A stretch of DNA of 64,000 bases from the NCBI GenBank assembly GCA_016647705.1, contig CM028329.1, positions 58,979,231-59,043,230 of the forward strand, written 5' to 3'. This DNA is from Eucommia ulmoides (taxonomy: Eukaryota > Streptophyta > Magnoliopsida > Garryales > Eucommiaceae). Shown here piece after piece: positions 10,735-21,730 of the stretch; within the stretch, counting starts at the first letter, position 1, and every line of letters begins with the position of its first letter. Made by a program: the position numbers and the translations under genes. The notes beneath the pieces were generated by a model that worked only from the letters and a program-made list of their open reading frames with translations, was not told the origin of the DNA and ran no database searches.

Positions 10735-11170
10735 TCGAGCTAGAAGTACGTAGGCTTGTCAGCTCAGACATTTCTTCTACCTTGGTCTTCTTTGAAAGGT
10801 GGAAAGTTTGAGCCCTTTTTTTTTTTTTTTTGATGATGTTCAAGCTGAGAGTACATCAGCTCATCAACTCAGACAAATCTTCATACTTGGACAATTTTGA
10901 TGAAGAAAGGATCAGATGCTTCCCCATTTTGGTGATGTCCGAGCTGAGAGTACATCAGCTCGGACAAATATTCGTACTTGGACAACATTGAGGAAAAATG
11001 AACAAATTCTTCCCCATCTTGATGAAGCCCGATCTGAGAGTAAATCACCTCATTAGCTCGGATAAATCTTCGCACTTGGAAAACGTTGAGGAGGAAGGAA
11101 CAAAAGCTTCCCCATGTTGGTGATATCCCAGCTAAGAGTACGTCAGCTCGGACAAATATTTGTACTTGAC
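10735..11170. repeat. Tandem array 4: four to five copies of a repeat near 93 bp
   Basis: AGCTGAGAGTACATCAGCTC-type words recur at about 10741, 10845, 10939, 11032 and 11127, followed by ACAAAT(C/A)TTCGTACTTGGA. The core is shared with arrays 1 and 2, so the arrays probably diverged from one unit. The minus ORF 10881-11309 spans it and abuts the primer site, but I see no gag motif in it. Confidence 0.8.
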
Positions 11171-11310
11171 CTTTGACATGTTGCTGAAGGACTAAGGTGA
11201 CGGATTGATGTTCATAGCGGGAGTGTGATTTGTTTAGCGGATTTTTCTTCCAGACCTTGTGATCAAGTCTTAGCCTCATGAGGAGCTGATGATCAGGGAA
11301 GGCTTTCAAT

Positions 11311-11333
11311 GCGTTCCCACAGACGACGCCAAA
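11311..11333 (-). other. Primer-binding site of the reverse-oriented element
   Basis: On the minus strand, just inside the 5' LTR, the sequence reads TTTGGCGTCGTCTGTGGGAA. This matches the TGGCGCCGTCTGTGGGAA primer site common in plant Tat-type Ty3 elements except for one C-to-T change. Confidence 0.8.
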
Positions 11334-11337
11334 CTAT

Positions 11338-11972
11338 TGATGCCAAAAAGTGATGACGGGTCAACAGTATGGTCTGGAAGGATATCAGGGGCACATGACC
11401 GCTGATTGTGTAATTAACTGGGTGAATTTAGGGGTGATGACGACCTCCGAGCTGAGCTCCACTTTTTCACTCTGAGCACATGCACAAAGACCCACCGGGG
11501 TTGTGCCTGGTGAAGTCCCTCCAACGTGAGAGTAAGTATCTGGAGGAGAAGGGCTAATAGTGCTCTAGTGTCAGTAAAGAAGACGTATCTTGGGCATTGA
11601 ATGCCACGGTGTATTTATAGGCGCCAGACTCGATTAGCGCCGCGAGATCAGGGAGATAAACTCAGGTTAAGCAACCTAACTCATCAGGTAGCCAACGAGC
11701 AGGCAGATTAGTGCTCTAATTAGTTAGTTTAGGCTTATGGGCCCATCTATGGAGGCCCATGGGCCGTAGCTTTCCCATGGCCTAAAAAAGTCCTCAGTGG
11801 CGAAGAATTCGAGCTGGGAGTATTTGAGCTCGTCAGTTCGGCATGGACTCTACCAGCTCGATACGATGGTTTTTAGCTCGGTTTGGAGGAAACCCAACTC
11901 ACAGCTCGACCATTTTTCCATACTTGGAGCGATATCTTCCACGTGGCATATGTGACAAATTCCCCCACATCA
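11338..11972 (-). repeat. 5' LTR of the reverse-oriented element
   Basis: It begins TGATGCC and ends CCCACATCA on the plus strand, so the TGATG/CATCA inverted ends are intact. The copy at 5699-6334 matches it closely, including AAGACGTA(C/T)CTTGGGCATTG. Confidence 0.9.
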
Positions 11973-13070
11973 AACATGTTCCCAGTCTAACTCGCAACCT
12001 AATCTCCGTGGAACAATTGTTAGAGGCAGGAGTGATTACCACCTTCAACAACGAATCTTGGAAGATGTCAAAGGGTGTAATAGTGCTCGCCCGAGGGAAA
12101 AAAGAAGGCACACTGTATATGACATCTAATTCTCATGATGCCATTATGATTACATCCTCGAAAACAAACGCAAACATTTGGCATCGTCAGCTTGGTCACG
12201 TGAGTGAGAAGGGCATGATGACGATTTCTTCTCAAGGCAAGTTAAAGAGACTAAAAGATGTAGCAATAGGTTTCTGTAAAGATTGCGTGCTTGGCGAGCA
12301 AAGAAAGATAAGCTTCACGAAAACCACCAAGACTCCTAAAACTGAACGACTTGAGTTGGTCCACTATGATGTTTGGGGATCGGCGAAGGTTAGGTCTCTT
12401 GGTGGCTCTTTTTAATTTTTTACGCTTATTGACGATGCAACGAGAAAGCATTGGGTTTACTTCATGAAACATAAATATGAAGTCTTTGATGTGTTCAAGA
12501 AGTGGAAAGCACTAGTTGAGAACGAGACAGGTTTGAAGTTAAAGTGTCTCAAATCAGCCAATGGCAGAGAATACTATGAGAAAGAGTTTGACAGATTTTT
12601 TGCCGAAAATGGAATTAGAATGTTGAAGACTGTTCCAAAGAAGCCTAGATAGAATGGAGTTGTCAAGCAAATGAACATGACTGTTCTAGAGCGTGCTAGG
12701 AGTACGAGAATTCATACAGGCTTGCCGAAGGGGTTTTAGACAGATGCGGTGAACACAGCTTTCTACTTGATCAACCGAGGACCATCCATATCATTGGATG
12801 GTAGGCTACCGGAAGAAGCATGGATAGGGAAAGAGGCGAGTCACTCTCATCTCAAGGTGTTTGGATGTATTGCGTATGTTTACATTGAGGCCGAGAATAG
12901 GAGCAAACTTGATCCTAAGTCTTAGAAATACACATTTATTGCCTATGGAGGTGACAATTATGGCTATAGACTTTGGGATTCTGAGAAGTGCAAAGTTGTC
13001 AGAAGCATGGATGTTGTGTTTAATGAGTCTGTCATGTATAAGGACAAACTTGGAGGAGAAAAAAATATTA
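11973..13070 (+). pseudogene. pol: Copia integrase region, decayed
   Basis: The frame resumes with KHVPSLTRNLISVEQL, then a GAG-pre-integrase motif (IWHRQLGHVSEKG, CKDCVLGE, Zn ligands present). In the integrase core the first Asp (YDVWG) is present. The second site reads SANGREY where SDNGGEY is usual, and the third reads NGVVKQMN where NGVAERMN is usual, so two catalytic acids are lost (D to A, E to K). Stops occur after LGGSF, KKPR and KGF. The GKEASHSHLKVFGC block that normally follows the core is present. Confidence 0.9.
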
Positions 13071-13109
13071 GTTGAGTTGGATAACTCAAGGTGTGAGGAT
13101 CAAGAAAGG

Positions 13110-14405
13110 CTATACGCTGATCCAGCGGATCAACCAGAGCCATCAACTTCTCCCTTGAGAAGATTTACCCGAGAAGTCAGACCACCACAACGGTATTCCC
13201 CTTCTCTTCATTATCTATTGTAGACAGATGATGGTGAACCATCTTGCTATGAAGGGGCTCTGCAAGTGGAAACACACGACAAATGGGAGCTTTCTATTAG
13301 AGACGAAATGGACTCCCTCTTGTCAAATCAAACTTGGAAGTTAGTCAAACTTCCAATGGAAAAGAAAGCACTTAATAAAAAATGGGTTTACAGGTTGAAG
13401 GAGGAGAACGATGGTACTAAGGGGTACAAGGCAAGATTGGTGGTAAAGGGCTTTGAGCAGAAAGCTGGCATTGATTACTCCGAGATGTTTTCTCGAGTGG
13501 TAAAATACAAGACTATCGGGATTGTGTTAAATCTAGCCACAATGCATGATTTACACCTAGAGCAGTTGGATGTGAAAACTTTATTTTTTCATGGTGATCT
13601 TGAAGAAGATATCTTCATGCATCAACCACAAGAGCATGTGGTTGAGGAAGAAAAAAATTGGAATGTATGCTGAAGAAGAGCTTGTATGGCTTGAAACAAA
13701 CTCTGAGAAAGTGGTATAAGAAGTTTGATAGTTTAATGAAGAACAATGGCTTCTGCAAGTACAATTCTAATCATTGTTGTTACTTCAAGGAAATATAGAC
13801 TTCTTATTTGATTCTTCTTTTACATGTGGATGACATGCTAATTGCAAGACCTAGCATGAAGGAGATCTCTAGTCTTAAATAGAGATTATCTGAGAAATTT
13901 TCAATGAAGGATCTTGGCATGGAAAAATAGATCGTTGGGATTCGAATTCACAGGGACAAGAAGAAGAAGATCTTGAAATTGTCACAAGTGGAGTATGTAG
14001 ACAAGGTACTCAGGAGATTCAACATGGAAGATGCCAAATCGGTTAGTACACCTCTAGCTGGGCACTTCAGACTCTCCAAGGAACAATCAACAATAATAGA
14101 GGAAGAACATGAAGAGATAGCTAAAGTTCCATATGTTTTGGCCATCAAAAGCCTCATATACACCATGATTTGTACGCGTCTAAACATTGCTCATGCAGTG
14201 GGAGTTGTAAGTAGATTTATGAGAAATCCCGAAAAAGAGCATTGGAAGGCGGTCAAGTGTATCTTGTCGATACCAAACATTAGGAGTTCTGTTATAGAGG
14301 TGATACTGTTAGCTTGCGAGGATATGTTAATTCAGATCTTGTGGGCGGTATTAATAGCAGGAAGAGTACCACATGGTACGTCTTTACCCTTGGTAGTGTT
14401 GCGAT
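13110..14405 (+). pseudogene. pol: Copia reverse transcriptase, decayed
   Basis: A hinge with RRFTREVRPPQRYSPS leads to WELSIRDEMDSL, ARLVVKGFEQKAGIDY and LEQLDVKTLFFHGDLEEDIF. After a frameshift near 13670 come SLYGLKQTLRKWYKKFD and LHVDDMLIA, so the catalytic Asp pair is kept. Further stops lie at 13797-13799, 13878-13880 and 13928-13930. The C-terminal part reads SQVEYVDKVLRRFNMEDAKS. The domain order is complete but the frame is not. Confidence 0.9.
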
Positions 14406-14775
14406 AAGTTGGATATCTTGATTGCAAAAGGTAGTGGCAATTTCAACAACTGAAGCGGAATATGTTGCAGCTACAAAAGCTTGCAAAGAGATGGTGTGGC
14501 TCAATCACTTGATGGAAGTGTTGGGACAACTACAAAAAGATCCTAAGTTGTATAGCGATAGTCAAAGTGCTATATACTTGGCGAAGAACTCTGCTTTCCA
14601 TTCAAGGATAAGGCACATCGACATCAAGTTCCACTTTATTCGGTCTTTGTTGGAGGAAGGCTCGATTGCACTTGAGAATATCCATACTGAAGAAACTCTT
14701 GCGGACATGTTGATAAAGACGGTGACAATTGACAAACTGAGGTTGTGTATAACCTCAGTTGGCCTCGAATGTTAA
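14406..14775 (+). pseudogene. pol: Copia RNase H, nearly intact frame
   Basis: The stretch contains AISTTEAEYVAATKACKE, LYSDSQSAIYLAKN and HIDIKFHFIR with acidic active-site residues in place. It ends DKLRLCITSVGLEC at a stop, 118 bp before the 3' LTR. It is cut off from RT by a stop at 14404-14406. Confidence 0.9.
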
Positions 14776-14892
14776 CTTCGAGACACTTACCACGAGATAA
14801 ATTACTATGACAGAGAGAAGTTTCTCCGACAAGTGGGAGTTGGAGATGACAGATTTGAGGACAATCATGTTTTAGCCTCTAAAGTTGGAGAT

Positions 14893-15182
14893 TGTTAAGA
14901 ATTAGAGACTCAAATTCTTCCCCTATAAATAGAGGGTTGAGTGGCAGTAGTGATATATGCAAGTGTATGTTAAGTGAAGTGAAAAACAATCGTCTCAATT
15001 GTGTATTCTCCTTGTAAATCTCTAATTCTCTCAATATAGTAATTTTTTTCTTGTGGCGTGGATTAGACTTATGTCAAACCACGCTAAATTCTTGTGTCGT
15101 TTCTTTCTTTGCTAGTGAATATTTGGTGTTCCTTGTTTTCAAATCATTATTGTGTTGTTAGGAGTCGGTTCGATCCCCAATA
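14893..15182 (+). repeat. Copia 3' LTR, 290 bp
   Basis: TGTTAAGAATTAGAG follows a purine-rich AAAGTTGGAGAT. It ends CCCCAATA, decayed from CCCCAACA in the 5' LTR. A TATAAATA box is at 14924-14931. The duplication TTCCC follows at 15183-15187. Confidence 0.92.
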
Positions 15183-15187
15183 TTCCC

Positions 15188-15710
15188 ATCCCATCCTATT
15201 TCTTGATTTTTGGGATTTCCATTTGGGCATACCATTTGGTAAATCTATTTTCATTCCTATTTCCATCCCGAAACCAAAAATCATTCTCACTTTTTCTTAA
15301 GAAGTGAAAAACAAAAAAAAAGTTATTTCCTATCATTCCCATCCCATTCCCATTTGGTAGTAAGGACACAATAGTCATTTTCACATTTGTTATGAGATAT
15401 CCGCTTCAAACTTTGTAAGCCCATGCTTTTCTTTCTCATTTTTTTCTTCTTTGTTCTTCTTCTTCTTCAACGTGCTGTTCGTTGTCGTCCTCCGGCCTCC
15501 TTCTCCTCCTCCTCCTCCTCCTCCCCATCCGTCTTCCTTGTCGTCTTTCGTGCTCCTCTTCCTCCTCATTGTCGTCCTCTTTGCTTCTGCACCTCGTTGT
15601 CATATGTCCTCATTGTCGTCTTCGTCTTCTTCATCTGCTTCATCTGTCTAGGGCCATCTGTTCTCTTCCTCGTCGCCGTTGGCTTCGTCTACTTGTCACG
15701 ATCCCCAATC
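15188..15710. other. Low-complexity pyrimidine-rich target DNA
   Basis: CATCCCATTCCCATT and GGTAAAT words at 15188-15370 recall MITE DNA. From 15421 to 15660 the plus strand is a CTT/CTC/GTC-rich tract, which produces overlapping Ser- and Leu-rich ORFs in all frames. I do not consider these genes. Once the SIRE element is removed, this DNA is continuous with 27515 onward. Confidence 0.6.
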
Positions 15711-15715
15711 GATTT
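15711..15715. other. Target-site duplication GATTT, left copy
   Basis: GATTT directly precedes the LTR at 15716 and recurs at 27510-27514 after the partner LTR, showing that the pair belongs to one insertion. Confidence 0.88.
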
Positions 15716-16189
15716 TGTTGATCCTAAGATTTTGATAGAAAATTAAATGTTGATATTTTTTGTGGAACTAACGAGTTTATTGAGTGTTTCAGTGTAAAAG
15801 TTCCATTGATGATTTTATCATGAAGAAATAATTGAAGATGGTTAAGGATGCAAGAAACTGACAATGAGACAAGCTTTAAGAAACTGAAGATTTTGAAGAA
15901 TTTATGAGAAAACAAGTCAGCTTAATTTTAACTCTTAATATATCCCGATTAGGATCACACACGTCACAAAAATGAATTTATGTTTATTTGTGTTTTTATT
16001 AGGATCTTAATTAGTTAAACATATTTGTTCCTATGTGAAATTGAAGAATAAATATTCATTTAAGAAAGATTAGTAATTAAAATTGATTTAAAGTGTCAAT
16101 TAAGTTAACTGAGAAAAGAAATCGGTTAAGGAGGAAAAAACATCGATGATTTTGAGTTAAAAATTAATTGAGGAAGAAGTGTTCTAGTA

Positions 16190-16570
16190 GGATCAATCAA
16201 CCGACCAACAAGGATTGGTCAACCGATGAAGAAGCGATTGGGAATGGTGCAGTCTCTGGATCGATCGGTCAACCGACCGAAGAGAGATCTGTCAACCTAG
16301 GCCAAAATCTAAACTCTCTGAATCGATCGGTCGACAGATCATGTGAGATCGATCGACCTAAGATAAATACTTGAACTCTCTAAATCGATCGGTCAACAGA
16401 TCTAAGATAATTGGTTGATTGCCAATAGCTAAATATTGGCCTAGGGAGCATCCTGAATCGATCGGTCAACAAACCATAGAGTAGCGGTCGACCGATTAGT
16501 GAGAAGCTTTGGCTTGGGCTACAACCTGAATTGATCGATCGACCTATGGACTTTGGTCGGTCAACCGATG
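16190..16570. repeat. Cluster of GTCGAC/GTCAAC palindromes in U3
   Basis: About twelve copies of cores such as CGATCGGTCAACCGACCG and CGGTCGACCGAT lie in 380 bp, several introduced by CT(G/A)AATCGATCGG at a spacing of roughly 62-73 bp. Homologous clusters occur at 25540-25925, 35545-35735, 45320-45575 and 59155-59395. It lies upstream of the TATA box. It is a degenerate tandem array, possibly an enhancer or a source of hairpins. Confidence 0.85.
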
Positions 16571-16935
16571 GGACTGTTTCATGTTTATAGGATTTCATGA
16601 ATTTTTCAAAAAGAAGCTATTACTAGCCGTTTTATGGTTAAGATAAGAGATATATCTTAGTGATTTGATGTTATTTCAAATATGTGATTGATATTTTGAT
16701 ATCCCTATAGATATAGTTCATATAATTTGATTATTTCTCAAATTGGCATGTTTAATTCTTTCTATCCTATCTAATTGAGATTGAGAAATATTTAAGGGAT
16801 TAAATTGAATGTTTTGAAAGTTGTAATTAAGTGAATTGAACTAGGATTGAGTCATATCGATATAAAGGGTCTATAAGAGCAATTAAGTGTCATGACAAGT
16901 GGAAACTAGCCGTTGGAGGGTTTGTTTTAAATCCA

Positions 16936-16943
16936 TATAAATA
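16936..16943 (+). promoter_or_regulatory. TATA box of the SIRE LTR
   Basis: TATAAATA lies in ATCCATATAAATAGA. The 3' LTR has it at 26290-26297, and the LTRs at 35111, 44897 and 58724 have related TTAAATA or TATATAGA words at the same place. Confidence 0.6.
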
Positions 16944-18155
16944 GATTTGCGTTTTTCACTTATGGGTAATCCCAATCAATCAATTTTCGGGAGCTATTTA
17001 GTTCTTAAGCTTTCTGATAGTGATTATTCTGAATTCATACTGAGAGTATTGTAAGATTTTTCTTGAGAATTGTTCTTGGGAATTTGATGTTGCTGTTACT
17101 GATCTAGAGTTTTACTGCGATTCATTTACATTCATTTTGGTGGTATCCTGTTGAGATCATTCCAAGTCTTTGCTCTTAATTGATATTTGATATTATTATT
17201 TGTTACTTGGAATTTTGATATTTGAAATCATTTTTTTGAACTTTAAATTTCTTGAAAAATATTTTGAAATAATTTCTTATGAAAATCTAATTACGTACTA
17301 AATTGTGTGCTACCCGCTTTTATTAAAATCAGATTTTGAAATTCTCACTTTCTATCATTAGTATCGAGACATTATTTGAGTTCAAATTAATTTGGGGTGG
17401 TAGAAGCTCCGAGTGGGAATTTTTTTTTTAATTTTGTAATTGGTGAGTTGTGTGCGAATTAGATATTATTGAGAATATCTAATCAAGGGTAGCTTCGGGT
17501 TTCAATCTCTTCCGGTAAAGAGATTTAGGTTTGATCTTTACCTAGTGTATAAAAATATTAGGTTACTTTTTTCCCCTGAAAAGAGATAGGTGTAATTCTT
17601 CCTGACTAGAATTAATTTTGAGTGAATTTGTAACGGTTCAATCCTTACTAGGTAAAATAATACTTGGAGAGATTTGGTAAGGTTTAATTCTTTAGCCTAA
17701 GGTATAAAAAGAATTAGGTTGTGATTCTTCTTGTAATAGAATTAGGTTAATCTTTAACTTGGAAAAATGATATAAATTCGTCCTTAGCATGTGAAAAGAA
17801 AAATTGTAAAAGTTGATTCTGAGTCTGCTAAAAGAATCATTTGCAAGGGTTTGGTTCCTACCCAATTAAAGGGATCATAGTGATTAGTGGGTACAACTTT
17901 TTGTGGGGCTCGGAGGACTGGATTAGCCAAGAGTAGCTTGGTAAACCAGTATAAATTTTGATGTGCTACAAATTTTACTTTATTTATTTCTAGTTATTTG
18001 GGTGTGTATCTAGTTTGATAACATATATCCGCCGTTATAAAGATAATAATTAATTTAGGTTAAAATTAATTATTTAAATTTTTAAATATTATTTGTTTGA
18101 TAATTTTTATTTCTACCCAATTCACCCCCTCTTGAGTTGCTTACTGAGGTAATAA

Positions 18156-18168
18156 TTAGCATCAGAGC
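18156..18168 (+). other. Primer-binding site, tRNA-Met type
   Basis: TTAGCATCAGAGC follows the LTR end. The sister elements have TTGGCATCAGAGC at 47029-47041 and 60870-60882, close to the standard TGGTATCAGAGC. Confidence 0.85.
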
Positions 18169-18183
18169 TGGTTTTAGCTCAGT

Positions 18184-19590
18184 ATGCTTCACAGTATAGC
18201 TAAACATGATCACGAGCGATGCCCTAATTCTAAAATCATTCGCACTATTAAACATGATCATATGGAGTGCCTTGATTATGATATTATGTGTACTATTGTT
18301 GATTCTTCTACTTCCTCCAATAGCCATTGTTCTGTTCGAGAGAATGGTAGAATTCATGATTATGAGAATGTAGATAAGGCTATTGAGATACTTATTGCTC
18401 TTACCTATATTTTTGGAAAAGAGAATTTTAAACTTAGGCAAAATTTTGCAACTCTTGAAAATAAGAAGTTAATACTGTCAAATCTCTTAAGAAAAAGAAT
18501 TTGGACAAATATTTTGAAACTCTTGAGTTTAGAAATGCTTTATCTAAAATTGGTAAGTTGTAAGAGAATATTGAGTCTCTCGAAGATGAGAATGAGGTTT
18601 TGAAAAATGATATTTATTATCTTCAACATAATGATTTTAAAAAGAAAAAATCTTGAAACATTGAATGAGGCATTGAGCATTGAGTTGGATAATGCAATGT
18701 GTGAGCTTGATAGAGCTCGTGTAAAAATCCGTTCTGTTGAAAATGAGTGTCAAATTCTTAAGAATGATATTGAATTTATGCATAAAAATAATTTTGTTCT
18801 ATAGGCAAACGTTAGCACAAATGAGTGGTTAGTTGAAAAGACGCAAAAGAAGCTTGAAGAAGCAATGAATAAATTCAAGGATACTGAGAGTACTAAACCT
18901 GTTGAAAAACCAATAGCCACTAAAGCAGCTTGTCAAAATCGTTGACAATATCATGCTCCCGTACGGAGCATTGACTATTCGAAGTGACGTACTAACAGTA
19001 TTAAATGCTTTTATTGTGGCAAGTTTGGTCATTATAAGAAATCTTGTTATTTATTGCATGGTTACCCTGTCGAATCCAGAAATAACTGGATAGCAAAAAG
19101 ATAAAATTTTGATATAGGTACCAATCAAGGATTCAAACAATTCCAAGGATACAATAAATATTATATGTCGACAAGGGAATCAAGGTTCAATATACCTAAA
19201 AGGAAGAATCAACACTTGCAAAATGGAAGGGTTAAGGAACAACAAACTCATTACATGAAAGCTAACAAATCTTATCCACAACAAACGACAAGATATCAGT
19301 AAAAGAAAAAGACTATTTAAAAAGTCTTGCCAAAGCAAAGTGAGGAAAAATAACGCAAAACACCAAACAAAGGCAAAGAAATTATCATCGAACCAATCTA
19401 GAAAATTACAGTGACAAGTCAAGCTAAAGAAAAAATGGTGGACTCAAAGGACACTAAGCTCGAAATCAATAATCCACCAAAGGTACTCACACCCAATGCT
19501 CCTAAGGATGATCCATGTATGTCAAACTTTTTAAAGTTTAAGTATATTAATTTTGTTAGGGAGACTAAGCCTGTACATTTTGAAATTTAG
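18184..19590 (+). pseudogene. SIRE gag-like coiled-coil and zinc-knuckle module, decayed
   Basis: From the ATG at 18184 the reading includes helical, Lys/Glu-rich segments (KAIEILIALTYIFGKEN, LDNAMCELDRARVKIRS) broken by a frameshift near 18460 and a stop at 18802-18804. A CCHC knuckle CFYCGKFGHYKKSC follows at about 18998-19060. The tail, rich in Gln, Lys and Asn, ends LKFKYINFVRETKPVHF. The order resembles the C-terminal half of SIRE gag (coil, second knuckle) rather than its UBN2 half. The same module occurs at 60938-62120. Confidence 0.75.
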
Positions 19591-20139
19591 ATTATTGTTA
19601 TATGAAAATATGTGTGCGTGGGGGGAGGGGGGGGTATTTATTTTTAATAAAATGTGTGGATCAAAATAAGAGGTAAAACTTAAGCTAAGTTGATCAAATT
19701 AGGGTTTAAATGCACTAAAAGATGAAAAGGACGTTACCATCAGTCAACCGACATAAGGACTGTCGGTCAACTGACAGCTGCAGGTTTGGGAAAGTAGTAA
19801 GGTACTGCATTCATTGGTCGACTGATCTTTGAATGATCGGTCAATCGATTGTTACGGGATTTAAAATCCCTAACCCATTCATTTCACCCCATTTCAATTC
19901 CTAAACCCTTTTACTCCCAAAACCATGAATCTCCCAAGTTCGTTCACTCCTAATCCTCACAAGATTAGTTCGGTTTGGCTTGGATTTAAAGATCTAGGGC
20001 TTGGATCTAAGGTTTAGAGACCCGTTGTTTCAAGTTAAGGTTGATATTCTCTCTATCTTCTAGGGTTTCAATTGGTTCTCTATCTAGGGTTATTCCATTA
20101 AGATTATCTTGGTTGATTGGTTTTGAATTTGTGAGTAAA
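19591..20139 (+). other. Untranslated stretch with GTCAAC palindromes
   Basis: No coding potential is seen before the ATG at 20140. At 19738-19855 it carries CAGTCAACCGAC, GTCGGTCAACTGAC, GGTCGACTGATC and GATCGGTCAATCGATT, the same kind of motif as in the LTR U3. A G-rich tract (GGGGGGAGGGGGGGG) lies at 19620-19634. Confidence 0.6.
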
Positions 20140-20567
20140 ATGCCTAGAATCAAGAAACGCTCCCAAAAATTTAAATATTGCAATGCCTATTTTCAAAAAG
20201 AAGAGAAAGAAATTATATACAATGCGGAGTTTGTTAATCAAAAGGTTGTATGTTGCAAACCCTTAAATTTTGTTGGTTTAAAGGAAAACAATCTTGACAT
20301 TGAGAAGTATTTTAGAGGTTTGAGGTGGGTCGAGTTTGTCACTCAATAGAATAAATGAATGCTGGTGTGGGTGAAGATATTTTATAGTAATCTCACATAT
20401 AATGAGGTTTACATGACATCTTTTGTTAAAGGAAAAGAGATTAGGTTTGATAGTGACATATTGAGTATTATTTTGGGATTAGAAAGAGAAAATGTATTTT
20501 CATTCAATACTTCTCATTGGCTTTCATTAAATTTTAATAAAAGAGAAATTACACAAAAATTTGACTT

Positions 20568-21192
20568 TGTAAGACCCCGATCTTTCTTGCACGTACAAAT
20601 TGAGTCGCATTCGAGCATCATAAAAAACAAAATAGCAGGTGGTTGGCGCTATTAATTATTTGATTTAAAAATCTTTGGGACCAATTAGCGGTTTTCAAAA
20701 TATGAATTGTAAACTTTTGGACTAAAATAAATACCAAATATTTAATTAGGGGTGAAATTACAATTAATGAAATCTAAAATGTTGATTTTGGATTAAATTA
20801 GGAGACTTAAAGAAATTAGGGGAGAAAAGTGTAATTAAAACAAAAGATATTCTTATATATATATATATGTACGTGTTGTGCGTGCGTGTGCCGTGAGCTT
20901 AGCCGGAGACAGGGGATAATGGGGGAGGAGCGACGTGGCAACCGGAGGTAATCGAAGAGAAGCACTAAATTTCATGCCCATAATTCATAGAAATCGTGAT
21001 CTCAAAGGAAGGAAAAAAAAATCAGAAACAAACCGAAATAGATCGGGAGAGAGAGAGGGAAATGGGTTTCGGTTAGTGGTGGTTCGTTGTTGGTAATCGT
21101 CGCCGTTCGTCTTCGTCATTCGGTGATTGAGTGTGTGCGTCGGTTGTTTTTTCATCGCCGCCATCGTTGTTGTGGTTGTCATTATCAAGTTT

Positions 21193-21226
<34 letters not shown>

Positions 21227-21698
21227 CGAAGGGGAAATGGGTCTCAGTTCGATGGTCGTCGGAGCTGTTAGGGATCGCCGGAGGTGGTGGTTCAGTTCGT
21301 CTTGGTTTCTCCAGCGTGGGTGTGGGTGTGTCGTCGCCGATTGAAGTGTGTTCTGTCGTGAATGTGTGTGGGTGTGCTTTGCTCCGTTTCGTCGTCATGG
21401 GTGTATGGGTCGTTGATCGTCGGCGGTGATAGTGGTGACGGTGGTAGGCTGATCGTGGGAGTGTGTGTGTGTGCGTACATGAGCATGGGTTGATATGTGT
21501 TGCGGTGGGAGCCCGTTGGACAAGTGGGTAGGTGTTTCGGTTGTGGAGGTGGCCGGTGGTGGTTGGTGATCGGTGATCGTGGGTGGTGTAGAACCGGCGG
21601 TGAGAGCGGCGAGGAGTAAGAGGCCTCCGGTGGACGAAAATAGTAGAGAGAAAGGGGGTGGCCGGCGGTAACTGAATCGAAACAGAAAAGGGCAGCCG

Positions 21699-21730
<32 letters not shown>

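Larger units (their letters stand above)
5699..11972 (-). mobile_element. Non-autonomous Ty3-like element built of tandem arrays
   Basis: The two LTRs (636 and 635 bp), a primer site and a purine tract show an element pointing to the minus strand. The 5.0-kb interior has no recognisable gag or pol. It consists mainly of four tandem arrays (6790-7830, 8700-9725, 9890-10720 and 10735-11170) and one segment without tandem structure (7840-8390). The primer site type GGCGTCGTCTGTGGGAA is found in plant Tat-lineage Ty3 elements, so it may be a Tat-dependent LARD. The interrupted copia frame gives R/K-H codons on both sides, so the duplication is probably GACAT/AACAT (5691-5695 and 11973-11977) with one mismatch and three extra T on the left. 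Confidence 0.85.
2737..15182 (+). mobile_element. Ty1/copia element, TNT1-like, with two nested insertions
   Basis: The order is LTR, initiator-tRNA-Met primer site, gag, protease, integrase, RT, RNase H, LTR, which is the copia order. Motifs such as DIRH, YGLKQ, HVDDML and STTEAEY fit the TNT 1-94/Tork group. Without the insertions at 3284-4677 and 5699-11972 it would be about 4.8 kb, normal for the group. Many stops and frameshifts and a substituted integrase site make it inactive. Both outer LTR ends have decayed: TG to TA at the left end and CA to TA at the right end. Confidence 0.93.
15716..18154 (+). repeat. 5' LTR of the pol-less SIRE element
   Basis: It starts TGTTGATCCTAAG and ends GAGGTAATA (CA decayed to TA). 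It contains a GTCGAC palindrome cluster (16190-16570), a TATAAATA box (16936-16943), and a run of TTCTTCCTG / AAAGAGATT / AGAATTAGG words (17460-17900) present in every LTR of this family. Confidence 0.93.

Noticed and set aside
6790-11170. Direct repeats that might be taken for a CRISPR array
   Set aside because: Units are long, variable and contiguous without unique spacers, there are no cas genes, and the context is a plant retrotransposon.
15188-15400. Second MITE next to the copia element
   Set aside because: MITE-like words are present but no inverted ends or duplication could be placed.
15423-15746. Overlapping Ser/Leu-rich ORFs in three frames
   Set aside because: They come from one CTT/CTC/GTC-rich tract. 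Three frames are open at once and none shows a domain, signal or neighbour typical of a gene.
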